In this document: in pieces, positions 11,079 to 20,154 of the stretch
Position numbering within the stretch: the first letter of the stretch is position 1
Layout of the letters: every line of letters starts with the position of its first letter
Source of the DNA: Geodermatophilus saharensis
GTDB taxonomy: Bacteria > Actinomycetota > Actinomycetes > Mycobacteriales > Geodermatophilaceae
NCBI RefSeq assembly: GCF_900188205.1
Contig: NZ_FZOH01000003.1
Coordinates: 208,539 to 272,538 of the forward strand
DNA length: 64,000 nucleotides
Direction of reading: 5' to 3'
The notes under the pieces: model-generated
What the model was told of the DNA's origin: nothing
The model's input: the letters and a program-made list of their open reading frames with translations, nothing else
The model's database searches: none
Made by a program: the position numbers and the translations under genes

Positions 11079-11146
11079 CGAGTGGGCAGTGGGTGTCGCT
11101 CGGCGCGGCGTGTCGGCGGGTGTCACCGCCCGCGACTGCCCACTCG
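11079..11146. promoter_or_regulatory. Perfect 12-bp inverted repeat upstream of PaaX-like gene
   Basis: CGAGTGGGCAGT (11079-11090) is the exact complement of ACTGCCCACTCG (11135-11146), with 44 bp between. It lies 200 bp before the PaaX-type gene. It could be a looped operator pair or a long-range hairpin. Function is not shown by sequence. Confidence 0.4.
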
Positions 11147-11345
11147 AGCGGAAGGGCCGTCCCGCACGTCCCCCCGGCCCGCGTCCCCCTCCCACCGGCG
11201 GGGGCGCGGGCCGTTCGCGTCGGTTCCGGCACCTGCTCGTGCCGGGACGCTGTCACCGCGTGACCGGGCGGTGGCACGCTGACGGCTGCGCGGCGCGCAC
11301 CCGGCCGCGTGGCAGCGGCGGGTGGACGACGGAGGAGGTGCGGTC

Positions 11346-12251
11346 GTGGTCCGTTCCCCGGAGCCCCCCGGCCCGGCGCGGGGGCGCTGGACCGGCGGCA
11401 CGCCGTCGATGTCGGCGTCGCCACTGCAGCGCGAGCACGGTGCTCCCGGGCAGCCGCGGCTGCTCATCATGGACGTCTGCGGCGCCTTCATGCGCCCGCT
11501 CGGCGGCTGGCTGCCGGTGGCCAGGCTGGTCGGCCTGATGGCCGTCGTCGGGGTCGAGGAGCCGGCCACCCGGTCGGCGATCTCGCGGATGCGCCAGCGC
11601 GACCTGCTGGTCCCCGAGACGCGTGACGGGCAGCGCGGCTACCGGCTGTCGGAGAGCGCCCTGGCCGCTCTGGACGAGGCCGACCGGCGCATCTACTCCC
11701 GCGTGCACTCGTCCACCGTCGCGGAGGGCTGGGTGCTCGTCTCCTACTCCGTCCCCGAGCGGGAGCGGGACAAGCGCCACGTGCTGCGCAGCCGGCTGGA
11801 GTGGCTCGGTTTCGGGATGCTGGGCAGCGGGCTGTGGCTGGCCCCGCGCTGGATCCAGCCGGAACTGGAGTCGGCGGTGAAGGCCCTCGGCTTCGAGGAG
11901 TACGTGACCGTCTTCGAGGCCCACCACCTCGGCTTCGAGGACCTGCCCGCGCTGGTCGGCCGCTGCTGGCACCTGGAGCAGTTGCGCGATCTCTACGTCG
12001 AGTTCCTGGGCGCCGCCGCTACGACGGCGGAGCGGTGGCGCTCCCGCCCCGGCGACGACCGGGACGCCTTCGTCGACCACGTGTCGACGCTGCACCAGTG
12101 GCGGAAGTTCCCCTACCTCGACCCCGGCCTGCCGGCGGAGCTGCTGCCGCCGAGGTGGGAGGGGAAGCGCGCCGCGGACCTGTTCTTCGAGCTCCGCGAC
12201 CGGCTCGAGGCCCCGGCCCGGCGGTTCGTCGCCGACTTCGTCGCCGGCTGA
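11346..12251 (+). CDS. PaaX family transcriptional regulator
   Basis: 301 residues. PaaX proteins are GntR-like winged-helix repressors that release DNA on binding phenylacetyl-CoA or related aryl-CoA esters. The N-terminal DNA-binding region (about residues 38-100, ending RMRQRDLLVPE.RDGQRGYRLSE) is followed by the PaaX central domain with WVLVSYSVPERERDKRH and WLGFGMLGSGLWLAPR, and a C-terminal domain. The GTG start at 11346 has GGAGGA 9 nt upstream; an ATG at 11409 would still keep the whole domain. No phenylacetate genes are in the window, so the target may be distant. Confidence 0.85.
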   Translation: MVRSPEPPGPARGRWTGGTPSMSASPLQREHGAPGQPRLLIMDVCGAFMRPLGGWLPVARLVGLMAVVGVEEPATRSAISRMRQRDLLVPETRDGQRGYRLSESALAALDEADRRIYSRVHSSTVAEGWVLVSYSVPERERDKRHVLRSRLEWLGFGMLGSGLWLAPRWIQPELESAVKALGFEEYVTVFEAHHLGFEDLPALVGRCWHLEQLRDLYVEFLGAAATTAERWRSRPGDDRDAFVDHVSTLHQWRKFPYLDPGLPAELLPPRWEGKRAADLFFELRDRLEAPARRFVADFVAG

Positions 12252-12291
12252 CCCATCGTCCCGGGGCTGCGGCTCTGGTAGGACTGGCGGC

Positions 12292-12705
12292 GTGCAGACG
12301 GCGGACCTGCGCAGCCGCTTCGCCTCCAGCGCCGTCGCCCGGCTCGCCACCGTGCGGCCCGACGGCGCGCCGCACGTGGTGCCCGTCGTCTTCGCGCTGG
12401 TCGACGGGACCGTCTACTCGGCGGTCGACGCCAAGCCGAAGCGGACCCGCCGGCTGCAGCGGCTGGCCAACGTCCGCGCCGAACCGCGCTGCGCGCTGCT
12501 GGTCGACCACTACGACGACGACTGGTCGCGGCTGTGGTGGGTGCGCGCGGACGGGACCGCCGCCGTCGTGGAGGAACCCCCGGCGACGCACCCGGGCGTG
12601 GCGGCGCTGTCGGCGCGGCACCCGCAGTACCGCTCGCAGCCGCCGGACGGGCCGCTGCTGGTGGTCACCGTCGAGCGCTGGAGCGGGTGGTCGAGCACGT
12701 CCTGA
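12292..12705 (+). CDS. PPOX-class F420-dependent oxidoreductase
   Basis: 137 residues with the split-barrel flavin/deazaflavin-binding fold (pyridoxamine-oxidase-like). SSAVARLATVRPDGAPHVVPVVF and AKPKRTRRLQRLANVRAEPRCALLVD are typical of the F420-binding family described as TIGR03668. Substrate unknown. GTG start with only a weak ribosome site. It is 30 bp upstream of a luciferase-like oxidoreductase, so both may use reduced F420 or flavin in one operon. Confidence 0.82.
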   Translation: MQTADLRSRFASSAVARLATVRPDGAPHVVPVVFALVDGTVYSAVDAKPKRTRRLQRLANVRAEPRCALLVDHYDDDWSRLWWVRADGTAAVVEEPPATHPGVAALSARHPQYRSQPPDGPLLVVTVERWSGWSSTS

Positions 12706-12735
12706 CCGGCACGTCCTGATGAGGAGGAGGAACAG

Positions 12736-13596
12736 GTGGAGATCGGCATCGGCATCCCCAACAGCGTCCGGGGCACCACGGGCGCGCAGCTGCTGGAGTG
12801 GGCCAGGCGGGCGGAGGCCGCGGGCTTCTCCAGCCTGGCCTCGATCGGTGCGGTCTCCTATCCCAGCTACGAGGAGCTGACCGTCTTCGCCGCCGCCGGG
12901 GCGGTGACCGAGCGCATCGGGTTCATCACCAACGTCCTGATCTCCCCGGCGCGCAGCACCGCGGAGCTGGCCAAGCAGGCGTCCACGGTGCAGGAGCTCA
13001 CCGGCGGGCGGCTGACCCTGGGCCTCGGTGCCGGGTGGCGTGACGTCGACTACCGGCTCACCGGCCGGGACTTCGCCTCCCGGGGGCGGCTGTTCGACGA
13101 GCAGCTGGCCGACCTGCACCGGGCGTGGGCCGGCGAGCCGATCGTCGAGGGCACCCGGCGGGTGACGCCGGAGACCGGGCACGACGCCGTGCCCCTGCTC
13201 ATCGGCGGGAACACCGAGGCGGCGATCCGCCGCACGGTCGAGCACGGCATCGGCTGGACCGCCGGCGGCCTCCCGCCGGAGATGACCGCGCCGTTCCTCG
13301 ACCGGGTCCGGACCGCCTGGCGGGAGGCCGGCAAGGAGGGCTCACCGCGGTTCGTGGCGCTCAACTACTTCTCGCTGGGCGACACCGAGGAGGAGTCCCG
13401 GCGCTACCTGCTCGACTACTACGCGCCGATGGGCCGCGAGACGGCGGAGATGATCGCCGGCAGCGCGCACCGCTCACCGGAGGCGATCCGGGACGCCGTC
13501 GCCGGCTTCGCCGAGATCGGCGTGGACGAGCTCGTCCTCGACCCCACCGTCTCCGACCCGGCCCAGGTGGAGCTGCTCGCCGAGGCCGCGCTGTAG
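12736..13596 (+). CDS. LLM-class (luciferase-like) flavin/F420 oxidoreductase
   Basis: 286 residues with the TIM-barrel luciferase-like monooxygenase fold. Characteristic segments are WARRAEAAGFSSLA near the N terminus, TERIGFITNVL, ELTGGRLTLGLGAGWR (cofactor phosphate region) and LLIGGN. Family members use FMN or F420; actinobacterial ones often F420. GTG start directly after GAGGAGGAGG at 12721-12730, a strong ribosome site. It follows the PPOX-type gene in the same direction. Substrate unknown. Confidence 0.85.
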   Translation: MEIGIGIPNSVRGTTGAQLLEWARRAEAAGFSSLASIGAVSYPSYEELTVFAAAGAVTERIGFITNVLISPARSTAELAKQASTVQELTGGRLTLGLGAGWRDVDYRLTGRDFASRGRLFDEQLADLHRAWAGEPIVEGTRRVTPETGHDAVPLLIGGNTEAAIRRTVEHGIGWTAGGLPPEMTAPFLDRVRTAWREAGKEGSPRFVALNYFSLGDTEEESRRYLLDYYAPMGRETAEMIAGSAHRSPEAIRDAVAGFAEIGVDELVLDPTVSDPAQVELLAEAAL

Positions 13597-13661
13597 TCCT
13601 CCGGCGAGCGCGCCCTGGTCACCTGTGCCGGGGCGGTGCCGACAGCGCGACGAAGGCACGG

Positions 13662-14075
13662 TCAGGCGCTGAGGCGCTCGCGGCGCTCCAGGCGCACCCG
13701 GCGCCGCTCACGCTCGGACAGGCCGCCCCAGATGCCGAAGCGCTCGTCGTTGGCGAGGGCGAACTCCAGGCACTCGGTGCGCACCGAGCAGCCCGCGCAG
13801 ACGCGCTTGGCCTCGCGGGTGGAGCCGCCCTTCTCCGGGAAGAACGCCTCGGGGTCGGTCTCGGCGCACAGCGCGTCCAGCCGCCACGCGGCCGAGCCGC
13901 CCTCGGTGGTGTCGGCCCAGAAGGACAGCGGGGTCTGCGCGCCGTCGCCGTGCTCGTAACCCTCGTCGTAGCCCTCGTCGTGGCCCTCGTCGTAGCCGAA
14001 GTCGGGGTCGTCGAAGCGGAGGGCGGCCTCGTCGCCGGGGACCAGGCTGAGGTGGGTGCGCGAGAAGGAGTGCAC
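13662..14075 (-). CDS. whiB: WhiB family iron-sulfur regulator (WhiB/WhmD type)
   Basis: 137 residues. WhiB proteins hold a 4Fe-4S cluster and act with the principal sigma factor; the WhiB/WhmD subgroup controls sporulation septation or cell division. The four cysteines occur as LCAETDP, then VCAGC, then ECLEFAL, followed by the RFGIWGGLSERERRRVR turn and basic tail. DPEAFFPEKGGSTREAK identifies the WhiB/WhmD subgroup. GTG start with GAGGAG six nt upstream. An unusual acidic N-terminal insert of about 60 residues contains DEG-Y/H repeats and is encoded by imperfect 12-nt repeats near 13958-14000. Confidence 0.93.
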   Translation of the reverse strand: MHSFSRTHLSLVPGDEAALRFDDPDFGYDEGHDEGYDEGYEHGDGAQTPLSFWADTTEGGSAAWRLDALCAETDPEAFFPEKGGSTREAKRVCAGCSVRTECLEFALANDERFGIWGGLSERERRRVRLERRERLSA

Positions 14076-14381
14076 GGGAAGCTCCTCGGATCGGGGTACG
14101 GCGTGGCGCCCTGTGACGGACGGGTACGCCCTGACTGCTGTCCGTGACGTTACGCAGCGGGCGCCGCCGGACGCACTGGCAGGAACTGCGCGAAACCCCG
14201 CCGTCCGCTTGGCGCATCGTGCCCTCGACCGGGCGACCCGGCGTGTCGCCAGCGGCGGGCTCCCCGGACGCGGTACCGGTGCCGCGGAGATCTTCCGGCG
14301 GACCTGTCGATCTGGTGCGGTGCTGCGTGTCGTAGAGGTGGAGGGCCCGACCGGCGGGCCCCCGGGACCCGGGAGGGCCAG
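14076..14381. other. Divergent intergenic region between whiB and the DGPF/ECF42 pair
   Basis: 306 bp without a supportable gene. It must hold the whiB promoter on the left and that of the DGPF-ECF42 pair on the right. A TGTCGA at 14305-14310, about 70 bp before the DGPF start, matches what I recall as the ECF42 -35 element. The AT-richer CTGTCCGTGACGTTACGCAG around 14138-14157 may be part of the whiB promoter. Confidence 0.45.
14305..14334 (+). promoter_or_regulatory. Candidate ECF42-dependent promoter
   Basis: TGTCGA (14305-14310) is followed 20 nt later by CGTA (14331-14334). ECF42 sigma factors are reported to recognise TGTCGA at -35 and a CGTC/CGAC-like -10; this is recalled, not looked up. 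The spacing is slightly long, so confidence is limited. Confidence 0.35.
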
Positions 14382-14726
14382 ATGGCGCAGTACCTGATCC
14401 TGATCTACGAGGACGAGGCGTCCTACGCGACGGCGGCGCCCGAGGTGTGGGGCGAGATCATCGAGGAGCACAACCGGTTCGCCGCCGGCGTCGACGGCCT
14501 CGGCGCGAAGCTGCTCGGCGGGTCGGCCCTGCAGCCGACCACGACGGCGACCAGCGTGCGCGGCGGGTCGGAGGTCACCGACGGCCCGTTCGTGGAGACC
14601 AAGGAGGCCCTCGGGGGCTACTACCTCGTCGAGGCCCCCGACCTCGACACCGCCCTGGCCGTCGCGCGGGCGGTGCCGGCCCGCTTCGGCGGGGTCGAGG
14701 TCCGCCCGGTCATGGTGTTCGACTGA
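14382..14726 (+). CDS. DGPF-domain (YCII-related) protein
   Basis: 114-residue YCII/DGPF-fold protein (MAQYLILIYEDE at the N terminus, then VTDGPFVETKEALGGYYLVEA, the DGPF signature). The fold is ferredoxin-like; biochemical role unknown. ATG start preceded by GGGAGG. Its stop is 7 bp before the ECF sigma factor start. DGPF proteins are the hallmark partners and regulatory targets of ECF42 sigma factors. Confidence 0.88.
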   Translation: MAQYLILIYEDEASYATAAPEVWGEIIEEHNRFAAGVDGLGAKLLGGSALQPTTTATSVRGGSEVTDGPFVETKEALGGYYLVEAPDLDTALAVARAVPARFGGVEVRPVMVFD

Positions 14727-14733
14727 GCCGACC

Positions 14734-16002
14734 GTGACCGCCGACCCCGTGCCCGACGCCTCCGCCGTCGCCGCCGCGGTCGCCGACGCGCACCGTCGCG
14801 AGTGGGCCTTCGTGCTCGCCGCGACGGTGCGCGTCACCCGCGACCTCGACGTCGCCGAGGAGTGCGTGCAGGAGGCCTTCGCCACGGCTCTCACCGACTG
14901 GCGTGACACCGGCGTCCCGTCGCGGCCCGGGGCCTGGCTCACCACCGTGGCCCGGCGGCGGGCGCTCAACGTGCTGCGCCACCAGGGCGTGGCCCGTCGC
15001 TCGCTGCCGCTGCTGGTCGAGGACGACCTCGCCCCGGACCCGGCCGACGACGACACCGGGGACGGCACGCACGGCTACCCCGACGACCGGCTGCGGCTGG
15101 TGGTCACCTGCTGCCACCCGGCGCTGGACCGCCCCGCGCAGGTGGCGCTGACGCTGCGGCTGCTGTGCGGGCTGACCACCGCGGAGGTGGCCCGCGCCTT
15201 CCTGGTCAGCGAGCCGACGATGGCCGCCCGCCTCACCCGCGCCAAGAAGAAGATCGCCGTCGCCCGCATCCCGTACCGGGTGCCGCCGCCGACGGAGCTG
15301 CCCGAGCGGGTCGACGCCGTCCTGGCGGTGGTGCACCTGCTGTTCACCACCGGCCACACCGTCCCGGCGGGGGAGGAGCTCGTCCGGCGCGACCTGGTCG
15401 AGCGCGCGCTGCAGCTGTGCCGGATGCTGCGCACGCTGCTGCCCCGGGACCCCGCGGTGGCCGGGCTGCTCGCGCTGCTGCTGGTCACCGACGCCCGCCG
15501 GGCCACCCGCACCGGCGAGGACGGCCGGCTGCTGCTGCTCGAGGAGCAGGACCGCTCCCGCTGGGACGCCGCCGCCGTCGCCGAGGGGGTCGCCCTGGTG
15601 CGCGAGGCGCTGCGGGCCCGGCCGCCGTCCCGCTACGCCCTGCAGGCGGCGATCGCCGCCGTCCACGCCGAGGCCCCCACCTGGGAGGCCACCGACTGGG
15701 CCGAGATCGTCGCCCTGTACGGGGTGCTCGGCCAGGTCTGGCCCTCGCCGGTGGTCGCGCTCAACCGCGCGGTCGCCGTCGGCTTCGCGTCGGGACCCGC
15801 GGCCGGGCTGGCCGCGCTCGACGAGCTGGCCACCGAGCCGCAGCTGGCCGGTTACGGCTACCTGCCCGCGGCCCGGGCCGACCTGCTGCGCCGGCTGGGC
15901 CGGCTCGAGGAGGCGCGCCTGGCCTACACCGAGGCGCTGCACCTCACCGCCAACGCCGTCGAGCGGGCCTTCCTCGCCGGCCGGCTGGCCGAGCTGGGGT
16001 GA
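14734..16002 (+). CDS. ECF42-type RNA polymerase sigma factor with TPR-like C-terminal extension
   Basis: 422 residues, more than twice the usual ECF length. Sigma2 region is residues about 22-85 (LDVAEECVQEAFATALTDW), sigma4 about 115-180 (helix-turn-helix LLCGLTTAEVARAFLVSEPTMAARLTRAKKK). The remaining ~230 residues are helical with TPR-like repeats (LYGVLGQVWPSPVVALNRAVAVGF; GRLEEARLAYTEALHLT), typical of ECF42 and needed for activity in studied members. GTG start. No anti-sigma factor is adjacent, as expected for this group. Confidence 0.9.
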   Translation: MTADPVPDASAVAAAVADAHRREWAFVLAATVRVTRDLDVAEECVQEAFATALTDWRDTGVPSRPGAWLTTVARRRALNVLRHQGVARRSLPLLVEDDLAPDPADDDTGDGTHGYPDDRLRLVVTCCHPALDRPAQVALTLRLLCGLTTAEVARAFLVSEPTMAARLTRAKKKIAVARIPYRVPPPTELPERVDAVLAVVHLLFTTGHTVPAGEELVRRDLVERALQLCRMLRTLLPRDPAVAGLLALLLVTDARRATRTGEDGRLLLLEEQDRSRWDAAAVAEGVALVREALRARPPSRYALQAAIAAVHAEAPTWEATDWAEIVALYGVLGQVWPSPVVALNRAVAVGFASGPAAGLAALDELATEPQLAGYGYLPAARADLLRRLGRLEEARLAYTEALHLTANAVERAFLAGRLAELG

Positions 16003-16005
16003 GGC

Positions 16006-16473
16006 TCAGCGCCCCAGGTGGGCGCGCAGCGCGGCGACCACCATCCGGTGGTCCTCCAGCTGCGGCAGCCCGGACACCGCGACGACGCCGACCGGTCCCA
16101 CGCCGCGCACCAGCAGCGGGACGGCGCCACCGTGCGCGGCGTAGCGCCGGGGGTCCAGGCCCGAGGACTCCTCGAACGTCGTCCCGCGCTCGACCCAGGT
16201 CTGCCGGACGTACAGCGAGCCGTGCCCGAAGCGGTGCACCACCCGGCACTTGCGCGCGATCCAGTCGGCGTTGTCCGGCGTGGCACCGGTCAGCGCGGCG
16301 GAGAACAGCCGGTGCCCGTTGCGGACGATCTCCACCGCGACCGGCGCGTCGGCGCGGCGGGCGGCGGCCACCAGCGCCGACCCCAGCTCCCAGGCGTCGT
16401 CGTTGGTGAACGTCGGCAACTGCAGCTCGTCCTCCTCCGCGGCGAGCTCGGCGACGGTCGGGAAGCCGGTCAC
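16006..16473 (-). CDS. DUF336/UPF0303 heme-degrading-fold protein
   Basis: 155 residues of the GlcG/HbpS-YBR137W-like family (DUF336, UPF0303), sometimes annotated as heme-degrading domain protein. NDDAWELGSALVAAARR, APVAVEIVRNGHRLFSAAL and HGGAVPLLVRGVGPVGVVAVSGLPQLEDH are characteristic. The GTG start overlaps the stop of the YciI gene as GTGA, so translation is coupled. Its role in an alditol-oxidase operon is unknown; peroxide or heme handling is a guess. Confidence 0.83.
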   Translation of the reverse strand: MTGFPTVAELAAEEDELQLPTFTNDDAWELGSALVAAARRADAPVAVEIVRNGHRLFSAALTGATPDNADWIARKCRVVHRFGHGSLYVRQTWVERGTTFEESSGLDPRRYAAHGGAVPLLVRGVGPVGVVAVSGLPQLEDHRMVVAALRAHLGR

Positions 16474-16748
16474 GCCGCACCCCCGCCGACGACGACGTCC
16501 CACCGCCGGACCGACCACGCGGTGACCAGGCCGTGCACGACGTAGGGGTCGGACGCGGCGAACCGCTCGACGACGTCGCGCTCCGCCGTCCACACCAGCA
16601 GCGCCCGGTCGTACGGGTCGGGCAGCGCCCCGGCGAGCAGCAGCTCGCCCCGCTCGTGCGCCGCGCGCGCGAGGGCCAGGTGCTCCTCGCGCAGCGGTGC
16701 CCGGCGTGCCAGGTAGTCGTCGGCCAGTTCGTACTCCAGGACCAGCAT
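16470..16748 (-). CDS. YciI family protein
   Basis: 92 residues with the YciI ferredoxin-like fold: MLVLEYELADDYLARRAPLR at the N terminus, RALLVWTAERDVVERFAASDPYV near the middle, the conserved DPYV turn and the final VHGLVTAWSVRRW strand. YciI relatives have been linked to dehydratase or peroxidase-like activity but none is established here. ATG start 10 bp after the aldO stop and GTGA overlap with the DUF336 gene downstream. Confidence 0.85.
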   Translation of the reverse strand: MLVLEYELADDYLARRAPLREEHLALARAAHERGELLLAGALPDPYDRALLVWTAERDVVERFAASDPYVVHGLVTAWSVRRWDVVVGGGAA

Positions 16749-16758
16749 GACGCCACTC

Positions 16759-18054
<1,296 letters not shown>

Positions 18055-18110
18055 GGCTGCTGCGGTCTCCCCTCGGCGTGGCCCCGGCCCATCCAACACC
18101 CGGAGACGGG

Positions 18111-18143
18111 GAGACCCCCACGGCCCGGGGCCGTGGGGGTCTC
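18111..18143 (-). terminator. Cold-shock gene terminator hairpin
   Basis: GAGACCCCCACGGCCC (18111-18126) is the exact complement of GGGCCGTGGGGGTCTC (18128-18143) with one base between. The 16-bp stem lies 20 bp beyond the csp stop on its strand, and upstream of aldO, so it should insulate the two. Confidence 0.8.
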
Positions 18144-18163
18144 GCCGTCGTGCGGGGGGGCGC

Positions 18164-18367
18164 TCAGATGGCGCGGACGTTCTCCGCCTGCGGGCCCTTC
18201 TGGCCCTGGGTGACGTCGAACTCGACGCGCTGCGCCTCGTCCAGCGAGCGGTAGCCGCTGCCGCTGATCGCCGAGAAGTGGCAGAAGACGTCGGGACCGC
18301 CGCCGTCCTGCTCGATGAAGCCGAAGCCCTTCTCCGCGTTGAACCACTTCACAGTGCCCTGGGCCAT
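18164..18367 (-). CDS. cspA: Cold-shock protein (CspA family)
   Basis: 67-residue single cold-shock domain that binds single-stranded RNA/DNA and melts RNA structure. RNP1 is KGFGFIE, RNP2 is DVFCHFSAI, with Cys in place of the usual Val. The start [14 protein letters not shown] and end [11 protein letters not shown] are family-typical. ATG preceded by GGAG. The ~210 bp upstream without a plus- or minus-strand gene may be a long leader, as is usual for cold-shock mRNAs. Confidence 0.96.
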   Translation of the reverse strand: MAQGTVKWFNAEKGFGFIEQDGGGPDVFCHFSAISGSGYRSLDEAQRVEFDVTQGQKGPQAENVRAI

Positions 18368-18580
18368 GTCGTTCTCCTTCGTCCGTGCTGGGGGGTGTCG
18401 AGCCCGGCAGGTACCGGTTCCCGGGTCGCCGCACCGACCGGCAGGACCGAGTGGAACGTCAGGCAGAGACGACTGCGGACGTCCGAGAACGAAGCAGAGG
18501 TACGACAGCGACCGGGCACGACTGTACCGGCTGCTCGGCGGCAGGCGGTACCACCGCCGGCAGTGTCACAGTCGGCGGCG

Positions 18581-18814
18581 TCACCAGCGGAGCGGGTCGA
18601 CCACCCGCGACTGTGCCGTGCGGCAGGCACGGCAGTGGCCCCACGCGACCAGGGACAGGTGCGTCGTCGGGGACCCGCACTCGGGGCAGTCGACCGGCTC
18701 GGCGCGGGCGCGCGCGGCACCCAGCTCGCGCGAGCGCTCCTCGTGGACCGCCTCGTCGCCCCGGCAGGGGCACCCGAGATGGGCGTCGGCACAGTGGGCA
18801 CGGCGTGTGGTGAT
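18581..18814 (-). CDS. Small Cys-rich zinc-ribbon-like protein with apparent ATC start
   Basis: An open frame of 77 codons runs from ATC at 18814 to TGA at 18581. It encodes paired cysteines typical of zinc ribbons: HCADAHLGCPC near the N terminus, then CPECGSPTTHLSLVAWGHC with a following RAC. The last residues are VVDPLRW. No ATG, GTG or TTG occurs in frame before the first cysteine, yet GGAGG sits 7 nt before the ATC. The frame is open further upstream to 18880. Zinc binding is inferred. The odd start could reflect a rare initiation codon or a sequence error. Confidence 0.5.
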   Translation of the reverse strand: MTTRRAHCADAHLGCPCRGDEAVHEERSRELGAARARAEPVDCPECGSPTTHLSLVAWGHCRACRTAQSRVVDPLRW

Positions 18815-18869
18815 GGGACCCCCTCCGGTCGAGGAGGACGCTACCCGCTGCCGGCCGGTGCCCGGACCG

Positions 18870-20057
18870 TCAGCGCCGGCCGCCGGTGCGCAGCTCCAGC
18901 CACAGCCAGCCGGCGAGGGCGGCGGGGACGGCCACGAACGCCGACATCGCCGCGACCGAGCCGACGAGGGAGCCCAGCCACGCGAGCAGCAGCGGCGCGC
19001 CGAAGCCGACGTAGGCGAAGGCGTAGAAGGCGCTGTTCATCGCCCCGCGGGTCTGCGGCGGCGCGAGCCGGGCGGTGAGCGTGAGCCCGGCGGTGAGACA
19101 CAGCCCGCCGCAGCTGCCCATGAGCAGCGACGCCGGCACCAGCAGCGGCTCGGAGCGGGTGACGATGGCGGCCACGGCCAGCCCGACACCGGCCGCGCCC
19201 AGCGCCATGCCCAGCGGCGCGGCGCCGCGCTCGAACCGGCGCCCGACCCGCGCGGCGACCGCGCTCGCGCCCAGGGCCAGCCCGCCGACCAGCCCGGCGT
19301 AGGCCACGCCGACGCCGTCGGGGACGACCAGCAGCGGCAGCAGGGTGGCCGCGACGGCGGGGAAGGCGAACACCCCGGAGGCGGTGGGGGCGAGCACCGC
19401 CCAGAACGGCCGCCGCGCCTCCGGGGGCAGCCCCAGGGTCATCAGCCGGCCGGGACGGCGGACCTCGACCGTCTCCGGCACGGTCAGCAGGGCGCCCAGG
19501 CCGACGACGAGGACGGCGACGTGCACGAGGTAGGGCAGCGTCGTCGGCGCGGGGCCGTACTGGGCGAGCAGCCCGCTCATGGCCGGGGCGACGGCGAAGC
19601 CCAGCGACGTCGACACCGCCCCGCGGGTGGCCGCCGACCGCTGGCCGTGCGGACCGGCGAGCTCCTGCAGCCAGGCGTTGGCGACGGAGAACACCACCCC
19701 CGAGACGACGCCCTGCAGCAGCCGGCCCAGGTAGAGCAGCGGCAGGTGGTCGACGGCGGGCAGGAACAGCAGCGACACCAGCCCGGCGAGGACCGAGAAC
19801 GGCAGCACCAGCGCCCGGCGGCCGAAGCGGTCCGACGCCGCGCCGGCCACGGTGAGGGCGGCGATCAGGCCGATGGCGTAGCAGCCGAAGACGGCGGTGA
19901 GGTCGGCGTCGGACAGGCCCAGCGTCCGCCGGTAGACCAGCAGCAGCGGGGTGGGGACGTTCGTGCCCAGCGCGACGGTGAACAGCCCCAGCGTCAGCGC
20001 GTCGAGCTGCCGCCGCGTGCCCCGCCGGGTGTCCTGCGGGGGCGCGGCGTCCGGCAC
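18870..20057 (-). CDS. Major facilitator superfamily transporter
   Basis: 395 residues with about 12 transmembrane helices. The MFS loop 2-3 signature is present as GAASDRFGRRALVLP. A conserved cytoplasmic region with REVRR-like residues separates the two halves (VEVRRPGRLM). It resembles drug/metabolite efflux members (ARGAVSTSLGFAVAPAMSGLL, helix 5). GTG at 20057 was chosen; a farther GTG at 20150 would nearly overlap the divergent cupin start and adds an Arg-rich tail. Substrate unknown. Confidence 0.82.
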   Translation of the reverse strand: MPDAAPPQDTRRGTRRQLDALTLGLFTVALGTNVPTPLLLVYRRTLGLSDADLTAVFGCYAIGLIAALTVAGAASDRFGRRALVLPFSVLAGLVSLLFLPAVDHLPLLYLGRLLQGVVSGVVFSVANAWLQELAGPHGQRSAATRGAVSTSLGFAVAPAMSGLLAQYGPAPTTLPYLVHVAVLVVGLGALLTVPETVEVRRPGRLMTLGLPPEARRPFWAVLAPTASGVFAFPAVAATLLPLLVVPDGVGVAYAGLVGGLALGASAVAARVGRRFERGAAPLGMALGAAGVGLAVAAIVTRSEPLLVPASLLMGSCGGLCLTAGLTLTARLAPPQTRGAMNSAFYAFAYVGFGAPLLLAWLGSLVGSVAAMSAFVAVPAALAGWLWLELRTGGRR

Positions 20058-20154
20058 GCGGCGGACGGTACCGCCCCCGCCGTCCGGCGACCGGGTGCGC
20101 CGGCCCGGCCGCTGCCAGGATGAGCGCCGGCGACGGACGAAGGAGGGCACCCCC

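Larger units (their letters stand above)
10946..11345. other. 400-bp non-coding region rich in inverted repeats
   Basis: No convincing gene. It holds an imperfect long inverted repeat with internal direct repeats (10948-11059) and, separately, a perfect 12-bp inverted repeat (11079-11146). It separates hppD from the PaaX-type regulator and probably contains the end of the first transcript and the promoter of the second. Confidence 0.6.
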
